Positions 27,807 through 41,420 of a DNA stretch of 64,000 nucleotides are shown one piece after another. Source of the stretch: Aliivibrio sifiae (GTDB taxonomy: Bacteria > Pseudomonadota > Gammaproteobacteria > Enterobacterales > Vibrionaceae); assembly GCF_002954705.1 (NCBI RefSeq), contig NZ_MSCO01000001.1, positions 2,278,865 through 2,342,864 on the forward strand, read 5' to 3'. The translations under genes and the position numbers were made by a program. Below the pieces are notes generated by a model. The model saw only the letters and a program-made list of their open reading frames with translations, was not told the DNA's origin and ran no database searches. Positions within the stretch are counted from its first letter, which is position 1. The number at the start of each line of letters is the position of its first letter.

Positions 27807-28091
27807 TTATTCTTCACTATTTTCATCAATGATTCGATAAAATGTTTCACCTTTTTTTATCATTCCCAACTCATGTCGAGCACGCTCTTCAATTGCTTCT
27901 GAGCCTTTTTTCAAATCATCGATTTCAGCAAACATTTGTTCATTTCGATTGCGTAAACCTTGATTGACCTCTTCTTGCAATGTGACATCGTTTGAGACCT
28001 GTGCGTAATCTGACATCCCATTTTTTCCAAACCATAAGGTATATTGAAGCCAACCTAATGTGACCAATAATAAAATGGCAAATGTACGCAT
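27807..28091 (-). CDS. ftsB: cell-division protein FtsB
   Basis: Bitopic inner-membrane protein of the FtsQLB divisome complex. I chose the ATG at 28091 (94 residues; [20 protein letters not shown]), because GGAG lies 6 nt ahead and homology begins here; an ATG at 28112 would add seven residues. A membrane segment at about 3-21 is followed by a coiled coil (about 28-70) and the conserved [17 protein letters not shown] end. Division of the operon from eno is marked by a terminator upstream. Confidence 0.93.
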   Translation of the reverse strand: MRTFAILLLVTLGWLQYTLWFGKNGMSDYAQVSNDVTLQEEVNQGLRNRNEQMFAEIDDLKKGSEAIEERARHELGMIKKGETFYRIIDENSEE

Positions 28092-28179
28092 AGTTACTCC
28101 GAAAATTGACAATGATAAAAAGCTACCCTTAACTATATCAACCCCTCATTAGAACTTCACTAGCTGTCTAGCTGAAATA

Positions 28180-28207
28180 AAAAAAACCGCCTCAAATGAG
28201 ACGGTTT
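28180..28207 (-). terminator. terminator behind eno
   Basis: AAACCG-C-CTC (28184-28193) pairs with GAG-A-CGGTTT (28198-28207), 4-nt loop, one mismatch; on the minus strand the stem is followed by a run of Ts. It separates eno from ftsB. Confidence 0.75.
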
Positions 28208-28266
28208 TTATATCTAAATTCTAATCGAACGATTAAAGAATTAAGGCATTTTCTCAAAAATTGAGA

Positions 28267-29580
<1,314 letters not shown>

Positions 29581-29643
29581 TTATCTTTAATTTAAAAGCT
29601 AAAAATAGCTGCTACAACATTGAGCAGCCATCCGTAAATCCTA

Positions 29644-31287
<1,644 letters not shown>

Positions 31288-31414
31288 TTACCTGAAATTG
31301 GTGTAATGAGGAATAAAATGGATTTTATCTGGACGGGAAATGAATATACCAGAACCGCTTTATCGCCACAACGTGAAAAGTATCACAGTTAATTGATTTA
31401 TTTTTTGCTCCAAA

Positions 31415-32236
31415 TCAATTCTGCTCACTTCGCTTCACATTTTCCCATTCTGAGTCTAGTTCATTTAAATCACATTGCTGTATAGTTTTGTGTTTTTTGG
31501 CGACGTTCACTTCAATTTGACGAAAACGGCGTTCAAATTTATCATTTGCCTTGCATAACGCTTGCTCTGGATTTTTTCCTAAATGACGAGAAAAATTTAC
31601 TGTCGCAAAAAGTAAATCGCCTAACTCTTCTTCTAATTTATCTTCATCTCTTGGTATTTTTAAAGCTTCCTCTAATACCTCTGCAACCTCTTCATTTACT
31701 TTATCAGCAACCGGTTTTAGTTCATCCCAATCAAAACCAACTTTTGCACACTGTTTTTGAATTTTATTTGCTCGTAATAACCCAGGTAAAGCACTTGGAA
31801 TTGAATCTAAAATACTCTGTTGAGAAGATGAATATTGCTTCAATAATCCTTTATCCAAGCGTTCTTTCTGCTTCACTTTATCCCAATTCGCTGCAATTTC
31901 TTCTTCTGATGAAAATACATCACTTCCAAAGACGTGTGGATGGCGACGAACCAACTTTTCATTTAGTGTCTCTACTACATCATTAAAATCGAATAACCCC
32001 TCTTCTTTCGTCATTTGCGCATAGAAAATGACTTGGAATAATAAATCACCTAACTCTTCTTTTAAGTTCTCCCAGTCCTTCTTATGAATTGCATCCACTA
32101 CTTCATAAGTCTCTTCTATAGTATGTGGGATAATAGAATCAAACGTCTGCTTTCTATCCCATGGACAACCTGATTCTTTATCTCTTAATTGAGCCATTAT
32201 TAAGAGTAACTGTTCAATGCTATTTTGAGCGGTCAT
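31415..32236 (-). CDS. mazG: nucleoside triphosphate pyrophosphohydrolase MazG
   Basis: Hydrolyses (d)NTPs, including damaged ones, to monophosphates; in E. coli it also lowers ppGpp effects. The 273 residues hold two MazG repeats: EETYEVVDAI and EELGDLLFQV in the first (about 37-72), EEVAEVLEEA and EELGDLLFAT in the second (about 175-215). It lies between flaF and pyrG. In E. coli mazG follows relA-mazEF; here a flagellin gene separates relA and mazG and no mazEF is present. Confidence 0.92.
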   Translation of the reverse strand: MTAQNSIEQLLLIMAQLRDKESGCPWDRKQTFDSIIPHTIEETYEVVDAIHKKDWENLKEELGDLLFQVIFYAQMTKEEGLFDFNDVVETLNEKLVRRHPHVFGSDVFSSEEEIAANWDKVKQKERLDKGLLKQYSSSQQSILDSIPSALPGLLRANKIQKQCAKVGFDWDELKPVADKVNEEVAEVLEEALKIPRDEDKLEEELGDLLFATVNFSRHLGKNPEQALCKANDKFERRFRQIEVNVAKKHKTIQQCDLNELDSEWENVKRSEQN

Positions 32237-32261
32237 ATCTATCCCTTCGATTTAAAAACAA

Positions 32262-32296
32262 AAAAAAGCGGTGACCATTATAGTCACCGCTTTTTT
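32262..32296 (-). terminator. terminator of the flagellin gene
   Basis: Perfect stem AGCGGTGAC (32267-32275) / GTCACCGCT (32283-32291), 7-nt loop, long T-tract on the minus strand (A-run 32261-32267 on plus). Confidence 0.9.
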
Positions 32297-32337
32297 AAAA
32301 ATACATTCGCCTTAAATTAAGAAGGCTTTTTGTTAAC

Positions 32338-33471
32338 TTAACCTAACAAACTCATTGCCATGCTTGGTGCTTGTTTTGCTTGTGCCAAAATTGACGAACT
32401 TGATTGACTTAAAATTTGCGTCTTCGTTAAGTTCGTTGTTTCTTTAGCAAAGTCTGTATCTTTAATTTGGCTATTTGAATCAGTTATATTTTCATTGATG
32501 TTCGTTAAATTTTTAACGGCACTTTCAAAACGGTTTTGGAATGCACCTAATGAAGCACGATTGCCATCAACATACTCTAGAGCAGCATCAATCACATCAA
32601 TAGAGCGCTGAGCGCCACCAACAGTTGTTAAGTCCATTGACGCAACAGTATCGTCTGACTCACCACCCATCTTTAATTCGTTTGCTAAAGAACCATTAAA
32701 CTCTAATGGTGAAGAAATATTTTCACCTGACATGAACACTTGAAGTACACCATCTTCAGTCACAGAAGCGCTTAGCTCATTTGTTTGACCATTAATGTAC
32801 GTCGCTAATTCTTCGATGTCATCTCCTGCCTTTGCAGAGATTTGGATCTCTTGAGGGCTGCCGTTTTTATCATTGTATGTCACATTAAACTGCGTATTTT
32901 CTTTACCTACAGTCCAATTGATATCGCGACCTTCTTCTGCGAAGTACGATTTACCACCCATTGTTGCTGCGTCAGCACGCATGCTGTTTAGTGTCATTGC
33001 GACTGCTTCACCAGAATCAGCACCAATTTGGAAAGATTTTGTGCCAAATTCGCCATTAATTAAACGAGTACCAGCAAAAGAGGTTGTTTCTGCAATACGG
33101 TTTAACTCATCTGTCAGTGAGCTTGCTTCTTCTTGCATCGCTTGACGATCAGCATCAGTATTTGAGCCGTTTGAAGATTGTAATGATAGATCACGTAAAC
33201 GCTGCAGTACGTTTGTTGTTTCTTTCATTGCACCTTCAGCCGTTTGTGCAATAGACATACCATCATTGGCGTTTCGAACTGCTACGTTCAAGCCACGAGT
33301 TTGTGCTGTCATACGATTTGAAATTTGCAGACCAGAAGCATCATCAGCTGCGCTGTTGATTTTTGAACCTGAAGACAATTTCTCCATTGAATCAGCTTGA
33401 GCAGCCGTTGCATTGTTCATGTAACGTTGTGCTGTCATTGCTGAGATATTTGTATTTACTGAAATTGACAT
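32338..33471 (-). CDS. flaF: flagellin (FlaF-like, stand-alone)
   Basis: A 377-residue filament subunit. I chose the ATG at 33471, with GGAG 9 nt ahead, so that it begins [17 protein letters not shown] as in other Vibrio flagellins; an ATG further up would add eight residues. The conserved N-terminal D0/D1 helices (about 1-140) and C-terminal helices (about 285-377, ending SMAMSLLG) flank a variable middle. It is a lone flagellin gene between relA and mazG with its own sigma-28-type promoter and terminator. A. fischeri has one flagellin (flaF) outside the main cluster, and this fits it by context; the letter is inference. Confidence 0.85.
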   Translation of the reverse strand: MSISVNTNISAMTAQRYMNNATAAQADSMEKLSSGSKINSAADDASGLQISNRMTAQTRGLNVAVRNANDGMSIAQTAEGAMKETTNVLQRLRDLSLQSSNGSNTDADRQAMQEEASSLTDELNRIAETTSFAGTRLINGEFGTKSFQIGADSGEAVAMTLNSMRADAATMGGKSYFAEEGRDINWTVGKENTQFNVTYNDKNGSPQEIQISAKAGDDIEELATYINGQTNELSASVTEDGVLQVFMSGENISSPLEFNGSLANELKMGGESDDTVASMDLTTVGGAQRSIDVIDAALEYVDGNRASLGAFQNRFESAVKNLTNINENITDSNSQIKDTDFAKETTNLTKTQILSQSSSSILAQAKQAPSMAMSLLG

Positions 33472-33542
33472 AATGTTTGCTCCGGTCGGCTTCACTTATT
33501 GTTATAGGATAAGAAGCCTATAATTCATCGTTGATACACATA

Positions 33543-33569
33543 TTTACGGCCTGAGTTTTCAGAACTTGA
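33543..33569 (-). promoter_or_regulatory. sigma-28 (FliA) type promoter of the flagellin gene
   Basis: Reading on the minus strand: TCAAGTTC (-35, 33569-33562), 11-nt spacer, GCCGTAAA (-10, 33550-33543). This agrees at 6 of 8 positions in each box with TAAAGTTT-N11-GCCGATAA, with the exact spacer. Confidence 0.75.
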
Positions 33570-33579
33570 GATCTTTTTT

Positions 33580-33617
33580 CAATAAAAAAGCCGAATGTCA
33601 TAAATAACATTCGGCTT
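33580..33617 (-). terminator. terminator of relA
   Basis: Perfect 11-bp stem AAGCCGAATGT (33588-33598) / ACATTCGGCTT (33607-33617), 8-nt loop, T-run on the minus strand. It separates relA from the flagellin promoter. Confidence 0.9.
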
Positions 33618-33674
33618 AAAAAACATAATTATCAACAATCAACAACTTAACGTTAACAATTCATTTTTTTATCA

Positions 33675-35912
33675 TTACGATAATCGAATCGCTTCTATTA
33701 CGTCTTTTACTTGTTCAACTCTAGTAATTAATCGGCCAAGAATATCCGCATTAAATACTTCCAAATCAAAATCCATGATAGTTAGTTGTTTCTTATAATC
33801 ATTTCGGCTTTTCATGCCTGACACTTTTACTTTTTCATTAGCAAATAAACTTGTCAGATCTTTCAATAAACCAGAACGATCCATTGCAGTGATCCGCAAT
33901 GTCAAAATATAAGAACCGACAAAACCACTGCCCCACACGGTATCAATAATACGCTCTGCCGCATGGTGGCGTAATTCATTTAATTGATCACAGTCACTGC
34001 GATGAACCGATATACCACGACCTTGTGTTATATATCCAGCAATGGGGTCACCAGGGATCGGTTGACAACAACGAGCAAGGTGAGTCATTAAATTATCAAC
34101 ACCTTCAACGACAACCGCGTCATTACGTTTCTTATTTTGTGCTTGGGCATGAGCTTGAGCTTTCGCCTCTGACTCTTGCAGTTGCTCTAAAGCTTTTTGA
34201 TCTTCTTGTGCTGCAGTTGGTTTATTAACAAGCGCATTAATATGATTAATCACTTGGTTAATACGTAAATCACCACTCCCAACACCCGCATATAATTCGT
34301 CAGGGGTATTAACATTAAAGCGCTTTAAAGCATATCTCTCCGCATCTTTTAATGTACCGCCAATCTTAGCAAGTTCAACTTCTAAGATCTCTTTACCTGC
34401 ATCAAGATTCTTTTCACGACTCTGTTTTCTAAACCACGCATTAATCTTAGCCCGAGCGCGACCTGAGTTAACAAACCCAAGTGTTGGGTTTAACCAATCT
34501 CGTGATGGGTTAGGCTCTTTTTGGGTGATAATCTCAACTTGATCCCCCATTGTCAGCTGATGTGTAAATGGAACGATTCGTCCACCTACTTTAGCTCCAA
34601 TACAACGATGACCTACTTCTGAGTGAATGTGATAAGCGAAGTCTAGCGGTGTTGCCCCCATTGGTAAGTCGACCACATCACCACGTGGCGTAAAGGCATA
34701 AACGCGATCATCAAATACTTGGCTTCGAAGTTCATCAAGCATTTCACCAGAATCAGACATCTCTTCTTGCCAATCAAGCAGCTTACGTAACCACGTAATT
34801 TTTTCATCATAGCCACTACGGCTGCTGTTTGATGAACCTTCTTTATATTTCCAATGCGCTGCAACCCCTAACTCAGAGTCTTCATGCATATCCTTGGTAC
34901 GGATCTGGATTTCAATCGTCTTCCCTTCAGGGCCTAATACCACTGTATGAATAGATTGATATCCATTTGGTTTAGGATTTGCTACATAATCATCAAATTC
35001 ACTTGGCAAATGCTTAAATTTAGTATGAACAACACCAAGAGCCGCATAACAATCTTGGAGTTTGTCAGCAATAATACGAACCGCACGCACATCAAATAGC
35101 TCGTCAAATTCCAAGCTCTTTTTCTGCATCTTACGCCAAATGCTGTAGATGTGTTTAGGGCGTCCACTCACCTCTGCATTGATATTATATTCATGCATTT
35201 CATCACTCAATCCGGTGACGAAATCCTCAATATATTGCTCACGAACAATACGGCGCTCCGATAATTGTTTAGCAATTTTCTTATAAGTATCAGGATGCTG
35301 ATAGCGGAAAGAATAATCTTCAATTTCCCATTTCAACTGACCAATACCTAGGCGATTTGCTAATGGTGCATATAAGTTATTACACTCTTTTGCTGCAGCT
35401 CGGCGTACTTCATCTGGTTCGTTTTTTACTTCACGTAGATTACAAATACGCTCTGCCAATTTAATGATCACACAACGGAAATCGTCTACCATCGCCAGTA
35501 ACATTCGACGGATATTATCCACTTGAGAAGACGCTGATTTTGCACCTACAGATGCATTCAGTTGACCAATCGCGTCCATCTCTTCAACGCCATCGATCAA
35601 TTTTTCAATTTCTTTATTGTAGTTCTCAGTTAACGTTTCTCTGCCTAAAACACCAGAGGAAACTAAAGGAAATAACTGAGCGGCAATAAGGGTTGGCTTG
35701 TCCATGCTTAAGGTGATCAATATTTCGATCATCTCACGACCACGCCATAGCAAGAGCTGTCCTTCTTCATGAGAAGCGACTAACTCTTCACATTGTTTAT
35801 ACACCTCTGTTAATTTTTTTGAGGTGTTTTTATCTTGTTCAAGGCTGGTGATCCATTCACCTAACTCGAACTCTTCATTTTCCTTAAGATGTGCTCCGCG
35901 AACTGCGACCAT
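33675..35912 (-). CDS. relA: (p)ppGpp synthetase RelA
   Basis: Ribosome-associated stringent-response synthetase that makes (p)ppGpp from GTP/GDP and ATP upon amino-acid starvation. The 745 residues begin MVAVRGAH like E. coli RelA (744). Order: degenerate HD hydrolase domain (about 30-190), synthetase domain with RPKHIYSIWRKMQKK and NPKPNGYQSIHT (about 245-370), TGS (about 410-470), helical/zinc-finger region with CCQPIPGDP (about 610-650) and ACT domain (about 670-745). It follows rlmD by 77 nt, the conserved rlmD-relA arrangement. Confidence 0.96.
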   Translation of the reverse strand: MVAVRGAHLKENEEFELGEWITSLEQDKNTSKKLTEVYKQCEELVASHEEGQLLLWRGREMIEILITLSMDKPTLIAAQLFPLVSSGVLGRETLTENYNKEIEKLIDGVEEMDAIGQLNASVGAKSASSQVDNIRRMLLAMVDDFRCVIIKLAERICNLREVKNEPDEVRRAAAKECNNLYAPLANRLGIGQLKWEIEDYSFRYQHPDTYKKIAKQLSERRIVREQYIEDFVTGLSDEMHEYNINAEVSGRPKHIYSIWRKMQKKSLEFDELFDVRAVRIIADKLQDCYAALGVVHTKFKHLPSEFDDYVANPKPNGYQSIHTVVLGPEGKTIEIQIRTKDMHEDSELGVAAHWKYKEGSSNSSRSGYDEKITWLRKLLDWQEEMSDSGEMLDELRSQVFDDRVYAFTPRGDVVDLPMGATPLDFAYHIHSEVGHRCIGAKVGGRIVPFTHQLTMGDQVEIITQKEPNPSRDWLNPTLGFVNSGRARAKINAWFRKQSREKNLDAGKEILEVELAKIGGTLKDAERYALKRFNVNTPDELYAGVGSGDLRINQVINHINALVNKPTAAQEDQKALEQLQESEAKAQAHAQAQNKKRNDAVVVEGVDNLMTHLARCCQPIPGDPIAGYITQGRGISVHRSDCDQLNELRHHAAERIIDTVWGSGFVGSYILTLRITAMDRSGLLKDLTSLFANEKVKVSGMKSRNDYKKQLTIMDFDLEVFNADILGRLITRVEQVKDVIEAIRLS

Positions 35913-35989
35913 GTCCGTTTCCTATAATCCAATTTTATAATGATTCTGTTTGGCTCCATTTAGCGTTTCTGATATTTTTTTACTACCAG

Positions 35990-37306
35990 TTATCGCTCAA
36001 ACAAGGCCATAGATTCTAAATGTCCTGTCTGTGGGAACATGTCAAGCATTCCTAGCCTCGTCAGCTTGTAACCGTGTTGAATAAGTAATTGGCTATCGCG
36101 TGCAAGCGTTGCAGGATTGCACGATACATAAACCACGGTTTGAGGTTTCAATTTTGCCACAGTTTGCATCACTCCTGCAGCCCCTGCTCTAGCAGGATCG
36201 AGTAAAATCTTTGTAAACTTTGTGCTAGCCCACACTTGATAATCAATGCTTTCTTCTAAATTTGCTTGATAAAACGTCACATTGTCTAGTGCATTTCTTT
36301 TTGCATTCGATTGAGCGCGTTGAACCATCTCATCCACACCTTCAATCCCAATCACCTTTTGTACTTGTTGAGCAAGAGGTAAACTGAAATTCCCTAATCC
36401 ACAGAATAGATCAAGTACGCTATCGTCAGCATTAAGATCTAACCAATTCAGGGCTTGGTTTACCATGCTTTCATTTATTGACGCATTTACTTGAATAAAA
36501 TCTTTAGGTGTAAAATAAATTTTAGCGCCATTAATAAGATAATACGGTTCTTCTCCACGCACATGATTCAATACATCTGATTCAGGCATTAGGTATAGAA
36601 TCAAATTGCGTTCTTCACAATAATTAACTAACGCTTGATTGTCTTTTTCATTAAAGTCAGCCATATGTCGAATAAGTAATACGCTGCCATTATCAGCTTG
36701 TACTAACTCTACATGTCCTAAGTTCTTTTTACCTTTGAGTTGATTCAATAAGACATAAAGTGACTCTAGATGCTGGTCAAGTTCATTAACTAAAACTGGA
36801 CAATGGCGAACATTAACAATGGCTTTGCTCTGTTTTTTTCTGAATCCAAAATCAAGCTGATGCGTTTGTTTGTTAACCATTAAACTAATACGAGCTCTAC
36901 GGCGGTAACTTTTTTCGTTACCAACAATAGGGGCAACCATATCACAACATTCAACCCCTTGTTTTTGCATTAACTCTTGTAGCTTATTATTTTTAGCTAC
37001 AATTTGTTCATCATGTTGTAAGTGTTGTAAATTACAACCACCACACTCATGATAATGATGACAAATTGGCTCTTGGCGTTTACTGCTTTCTTGTGTCAGC
37101 TTAATTAAGGCTGCACGAGAATACTGTTTTTTCTGTTCTGTAAATTGAATGATGGCCTTTTCTTCAGGTAAAGCGCCCTCAATAAACACTGGCTTCTTAT
37201 CCACAAAAGCGATACCGGCGCCGTTATGATCTAATCGAACCACATCAACAGATTGATGCTTACTGTTTACTGAAGCTTTCTTTTTAGCTTTGAAGAATTG
37301 AGCCAT
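35990..37306 (-). CDS. rlmD: 23S rRNA (uracil-1939-C5) methyltransferase RlmD
   Basis: SAM-dependent m5U1939 methylation of 23S rRNA. I placed the start at ATG 37306 (438 residues, MAQFFKAKKK), matching E. coli; an ATG at 37339 would add 11 residues. It has an N-terminal TRAM domain, iron-sulfur cysteines Cys82, Cys88 and Cys91 (CHHYHECGGC) with a fourth in RHCPVL, the SAM motif DLFCGLGNFSLPLA, and the nucleophile in YVSCNPATLARD. Divergent from barA and upstream of relA, as in E. coli. Confidence 0.93.
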   Translation of the reverse strand: MAQFFKAKKKASVNSKHQSVDVVRLDHNGAGIAFVDKKPVFIEGALPEEKAIIQFTEQKKQYSRAALIKLTQESSKRQEPICHHYHECGGCNLQHLQHDEQIVAKNNKLQELMQKQGVECCDMVAPIVGNEKSYRRRARISLMVNKQTHQLDFGFRKKQSKAIVNVRHCPVLVNELDQHLESLYVLLNQLKGKKNLGHVELVQADNGSVLLIRHMADFNEKDNQALVNYCEERNLILYLMPESDVLNHVRGEEPYYLINGAKIYFTPKDFIQVNASINESMVNQALNWLDLNADDSVLDLFCGLGNFSLPLAQQVQKVIGIEGVDEMVQRAQSNAKRNALDNVTFYQANLEESIDYQVWASTKFTKILLDPARAGAAGVMQTVAKLKPQTVVYVSCNPATLARDSQLLIQHGYKLTRLGMLDMFPQTGHLESMALFER

Positions 37307-37480
37307 GATTATTGCCTGATTTACTGAAATTAGCGCCATTATACCGAAACCACATTAAGATGTAGCGCTGATTAGTAATTCATTTACGTTTCAGTTTACG
37401 ATTTCCGCATAGAATAATTGAGGTTACTCTCTAACTTGATTAAGCTACGCGCTCAAGGAAGTTAATCAGAACGAATAAAT

Positions 37481-40270
37481 ATGACAAAATACGGTTTGCG
37501 CGCGCGAGTCATCACCCTGACATTGGCACCAACATTAATTATCGGTTTACTACTTAGTGGTTTCTTTACTATGAACCGATACAATGATTTGGAAGCTCAA
37601 CTAATCTCTAGCGGTACAAGTATCATTGAACCACTAGCGATTTCGAGTGAATACGGCATGACGGGTAAAAACCGAGAAGCGGTCCGACGCTTGATCAGCT
37701 ACGCTCATCGAAAACACTCTAAGATTGTGCGTAGTATTGCCGTATTTGATGAAAAACATGAACTGTTTGTAACCTCCAACTTCCATCCTAACTTTGAAAG
37801 CTTAACGTTTCCTAAAGACAAACCTATTCCTCTATTACTTGATATTTCATTTCAAGATGAATCATTAATATTAAGAACCCCTATCCTTCCTGAGGGGCAA
37901 TTTTCAGCAAACTTTGACTCATCACATATGAATGAGCCTTTGGGCTACATCGCTATAGAACTCGATTTATCTAGCTTACGATTACAACAATACCAAGAAA
38001 TATTTTCCGCTTTAATTGTTTTGATTCTCGGGCTTAGTTTGTCAGGTGTTTTTGCTTATCGCTTAATGCAAGATGTAACCCAACCGATTTCGCATATGGT
38101 TAGTGTGGTTGACCGGATCCGTCGTGGCCATTTAAATGTACGTATTGAGAACAAATTGCATGGTGAACTAGATACCCTTAAGAATGGTATCAATGCCATG
38201 GCGATTTCTTTATCTGAATATCATGTTGAGATGCAACAAAGTATCGATCAAGCGACGTCTGACTTGCGTGAAACCTTAGAGCAATTAGAGATTCAAAACG
38301 TAGAGTTAGATATTGCGAAAAAACGAGCTCAAGAAGCAGCTCGTGTTAAATCTGAATTCTTAGCCAACATGTCTCACGAATTAAGAACACCACTTAATGG
38401 TGTGATTGGCTTTACGCGCCAAATGCTAAAAACCTCTCTTTCAGCACACCAGCAAGATTACCTACAAACAATTGAACGCTCAGCAAATAACCTATTAACC
38501 ATCATTAATGACATTCTTGATTTCTCAAAACTAGAAGCTGGTAAGTTACTGCTTGAGAACCTGCCATTTAATGTTCAAGACAGCCTTGATGAAGTGGTTA
38601 GTCTTCTTGCTCCAAGCGCCCATGAGAAAGGGTTGGAAATAACCCTTAAAATTGATCAACGTGTCCCATCAGGCCTCATTGGTGATCCATTACGTATTCA
38701 ACAAGTGCTTAATAATCTAGTGGGTAATTCCATTAAATTTACCGAAAAAGGCAATATTGATATCTCTGTTGATCTGAAACATTTGCATGATGACAGCATT
38801 GATCTTCAGTTTGTTGTTCGAGATACCGGGATTGGTATTTCTGAGCGCCAACAAGCTCAACTTTTCCAAGCATTCAGTCAAGCTGATGCGAGTATTTCTC
38901 GACGCTATGGTGGTACAGGTCTAGGGCTTGTGATTACACAAAAACTAGTGGCTCAAATGGGAGGCGAGATTGGTTTAAGCAGCCGCCTACACCAAGGGTC
39001 TACCTTCTGGTTTACCGTTAAAATGACTCAAACTGAATTACCAATGATTGATGAACGTGACGTTCAACAGTTAGATAAGAAAAAGCTGCTATTAATAGAG
39101 CCAAATATGCAGTCGGCTTCTATTTTACAACAGCAGTTCATTCATCATGGTGTGTTTGTTACCTATCGCTCAACTCTGCCTGAAAACATTGAACCCCATG
39201 ATTTTGCATTGATCAGCTTAAGTTCTAACGCAAAGCCAAGTGCAGAATTATTGAAAGTCATCTCAGATAAATTATCACCTTATTGTCCAAAGATTGTCAT
39301 TGGCTTACCAAGCACTGAACTTGCCCTAACAGAAAAACTGAATCAGCTGCCACATATAACATGTTTATCAAAACCATTTGCTAAGAAAAAATTATTAGAT
39401 GCGCTCTTAATACAAAATCAGTTTGAGCAGGTTCCTGCTCTGCCTGATCTAATGGCATCCCATGATGCAGCGCAGCGTTTACCTATTAAAGTGATGGCTG
39501 TTGATGACAACCCAGCAAACCTCAAACTCATTTCAGCTCTTTTACATGAACAAGTTGAGACGGTAGTTACTTGTAAAAATGGCATCGATGCAGTTCAACA
39601 AGCCACAGAACAAACATTTGATATCATATTAATGGATATCCAAATGCCTAAAATGGATGGTGTAATGGCCTGTAAAGAGATCCGTAAAACAGTTTTAAAT
39701 GCTCAAACACCAATTGTGGCGGTGACTGCTCATGCAATGGAAGGCGAACGAGAACGCCTGATCAATGAAGGAATGGATGATTACTTAACAAAACCAATTG
39801 AAGAACATGTATTACAACAAGTTATCATTCATTGGAGCCCACTTACTGACAATAGCGATGTCGAAAAAATAACTATCCTTCCTGACGTTATTCCGGAGGC
39901 GTCGATGAAGGAAGTTCAAGATAATATTGCCGAAAGCATAGATTGGACTATCGCTTTAAAACAGTCAGCAGGAAAAGAAGATCTCGCAAAAGAGATGCTA
40001 CAAATGCTTATTGAGTTCATTCCTGAAGTTAATGGATGGATAGAGAAAGCACTCGAAGGAGATTCTTCAGCAGAAGAATTATGTCAGTATATCCATAAAT
40101 TACACGGCAGTAGTTCTTATTGCGGTGTACCACGATTAAAACAATTATGTAATTTAATCGAGACATCACTCAGACAAGAGCAATTAATCGCAGATATTGA
40201 GCCTGAATTATTTGAACTTCAAGATGAAATGGAAAAAGTAACCAAAGATGCACAACAATGGCTAAGTTGA
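37481..40270 (+). CDS. barA: hybrid sensor kinase BarA
   Basis: Tripartite sensor kinase that drives the UvrY/GacA-CsrB pathway, controlling carbon flow, motility and, in A. fischeri, host-related traits. It has 929 residues: TM1 (about 9-30), periplasmic loop (31-172), TM2 (173-195), HAMP (196-248), HisKA with His299 (MSHELRTP), HATPase (about 395-515), a pseudo-receiver (about 533-640) without a recognisable phosphoacceptor pattern, receiver with Asp719 (ILMDIQMP), and HPt with His872 (IHKLHGSSSYCG). Divergent from rlmD. No hairpin behind it. Confidence 0.94.
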   Translation: MTKYGLRARVITLTLAPTLIIGLLLSGFFTMNRYNDLEAQLISSGTSIIEPLAISSEYGMTGKNREAVRRLISYAHRKHSKIVRSIAVFDEKHELFVTSNFHPNFESLTFPKDKPIPLLLDISFQDESLILRTPILPEGQFSANFDSSHMNEPLGYIAIELDLSSLRLQQYQEIFSALIVLILGLSLSGVFAYRLMQDVTQPISHMVSVVDRIRRGHLNVRIENKLHGELDTLKNGINAMAISLSEYHVEMQQSIDQATSDLRETLEQLEIQNVELDIAKKRAQEAARVKSEFLANMSHELRTPLNGVIGFTRQMLKTSLSAHQQDYLQTIERSANNLLTIINDILDFSKLEAGKLLLENLPFNVQDSLDEVVSLLAPSAHEKGLEITLKIDQRVPSGLIGDPLRIQQVLNNLVGNSIKFTEKGNIDISVDLKHLHDDSIDLQFVVRDTGIGISERQQAQLFQAFSQADASISRRYGGTGLGLVITQKLVAQMGGEIGLSSRLHQGSTFWFTVKMTQTELPMIDERDVQQLDKKKLLLIEPNMQSASILQQQFIHHGVFVTYRSTLPENIEPHDFALISLSSNAKPSAELLKVISDKLSPYCPKIVIGLPSTELALTEKLNQLPHITCLSKPFAKKKLLDALLIQNQFEQVPALPDLMASHDAAQRLPIKVMAVDDNPANLKLISALLHEQVETVVTCKNGIDAVQQATEQTFDIILMDIQMPKMDGVMACKEIRKTVLNAQTPIVAVTAHAMEGERERLINEGMDDYLTKPIEEHVLQQVIIHWSPLTDNSDVEKITILPDVIPEASMKEVQDNIAESIDWTIALKQSAGKEDLAKEMLQMLIEFIPEVNGWIEKALEGDSSAEELCQYIHKLHGSSSYCGVPRLKQLCNLIETSLRQEQLIADIEPELFELQDEMEKVTKDAQQWLS

Positions 40271-40308
40271 GCAGAGGTCAACTCACTTAGCACAAAGTAT
40301 TAGCACGC

Positions 40309-40689
40309 TTAAGATTCAAGAATCACGGTTGCTACCGCGTAATGACGCTCATCAGAAATAGTCAGGTGAATATGAGAGACACTCTTTTGTTGTGATAAAG
40401 CAAGCGCCTTACCTGAGAGTGTTAATAGTGGTTTACCATTCTCATCATTAGAGATGGTAAAATCATGAAAGGTAACACCGTGTGCAATACCGGTCCCTAA
40501 CGCTTTAGAAGCGGCTTCTTTTGCTGCAAAACGTTTAGCTAAGAAGCGTCCTTTTTGCTTTAATGATTGATATTTATTAAATTCAGATGTGCTTAAGATG
40601 CGCTCAGCGAACGTATCTCCTGAACGAGAAAGGGCTTTCTCAACCCTTTCTATTTCAGCTATATCAGTCCCAAGACCAACAATTGCCAT
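40309..40689 (-). CDS. acpS: holo-[acyl-carrier-protein] synthase AcpS
   Basis: Transfers 4'-phosphopantetheine from CoA to ACP, activating fatty-acid synthesis. The 126 residues show [13 protein letters not shown] with metal ligand Asp9 and [13 protein letters not shown] with Glu58. Start overlaps the pdxJ stop by one base, giving the standard recO-pdxJ-acpS order. Confidence 0.95.
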   Translation of the reverse strand: MAIVGLGTDIAEIERVEKALSRSGDTFAERILSTSEFNKYQSLKQKGRFLAKRFAAKEAASKALGTGIAHGVTFHDFTISNDENGKPLLTLSGKALALSQQKSVSHIHLTISDERHYAVATVILES

Positions 40690-41420
40690 TATTTACGAGC
40701 ACCTAGCATTATTTTATGCATATCAGCGACCGCCTTCTCTAATCCATCAAACATAGCTCTTCCCATAATAGAGTGGCCAATATTTAATTCATAGATTTCT
40801 GGCAATGCAGCAATAGCTTCAACATTATGATACGTCAAACCATGACCAGCATTAACGATAAGACCTTTACTCGCAGCATAACTTGCGCCTGCGGCAATTT
40901 TTTTAAGTTCTTTATGTTGTGCTTCTTCGGTTTCAGCATCGGCATAAGCACCAGTGTGCAACTCAATAAATGGCGCACCACAAGCGACAGCAGCATCAAT
41001 TTGTTCGTTATCTGCATCAATGAATAAAGAGACTTTAATACCAGCCTCTGATAACGTTTGAGTCGCAGCTTTGACTTTTTCAAGCTGACCAGAAACATTC
41101 AAACCACCTTCAGTCGTCAACTCTTCACGCTTTTCTGGCACAAGGCAAACGAATTCAGGTTGTGTATCTAATGCAATTGCAACCATTTCATCCGTCACTG
41201 CCATTTCTAAATTCATTCGTGTTTGTAGCGTTTCACGTAAAATACGCACATCACGATCTTTTATGTGGCGACGATCTTCACGTAAGTGAATCGTAATACC
41301 AGCAGCACCAGCACGCTCTGCGATCTCTGCAGCATGTACAGGATCTGGGTATTTAGTCCCTCGCGCATTTCGAAGGGTTGCTACATGATCGATATTAACG
41401 CCAAGTAAAATTGAACTCAT
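40689..41420 (-). CDS. pdxJ: pyridoxine 5'-phosphate synthase PdxJ
   Basis: Last ring-closing step of de novo vitamin B6 synthesis from DXP and 3-amino-2-oxopropyl phosphate. The 243-residue TIM barrel has [20 protein letters not shown] near the start, the [10 protein letters not shown] segment and the C-terminal [15 protein letters not shown] phosphate-binding stretch. It overlaps recO by 4 nt (ATGA) and acpS by one base, so all three are translationally coupled. Confidence 0.96.
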   Translation of the reverse strand: MSSILLGVNIDHVATLRNARGTKYPDPVHAAEIAERAGAAGITIHLREDRRHIKDRDVRILRETLQTRMNLEMAVTDEMVAIALDTQPEFVCLVPEKREELTTEGGLNVSGQLEKVKAATQTLSEAGIKVSLFIDADNEQIDAAVACGAPFIELHTGAYADAETEEAQHKELKKIAAGASYAASKGLIVNAGHGLTYHNVEAIAALPEIYELNIGHSIMGRAMFDGLEKAVADMHKIMLGARK

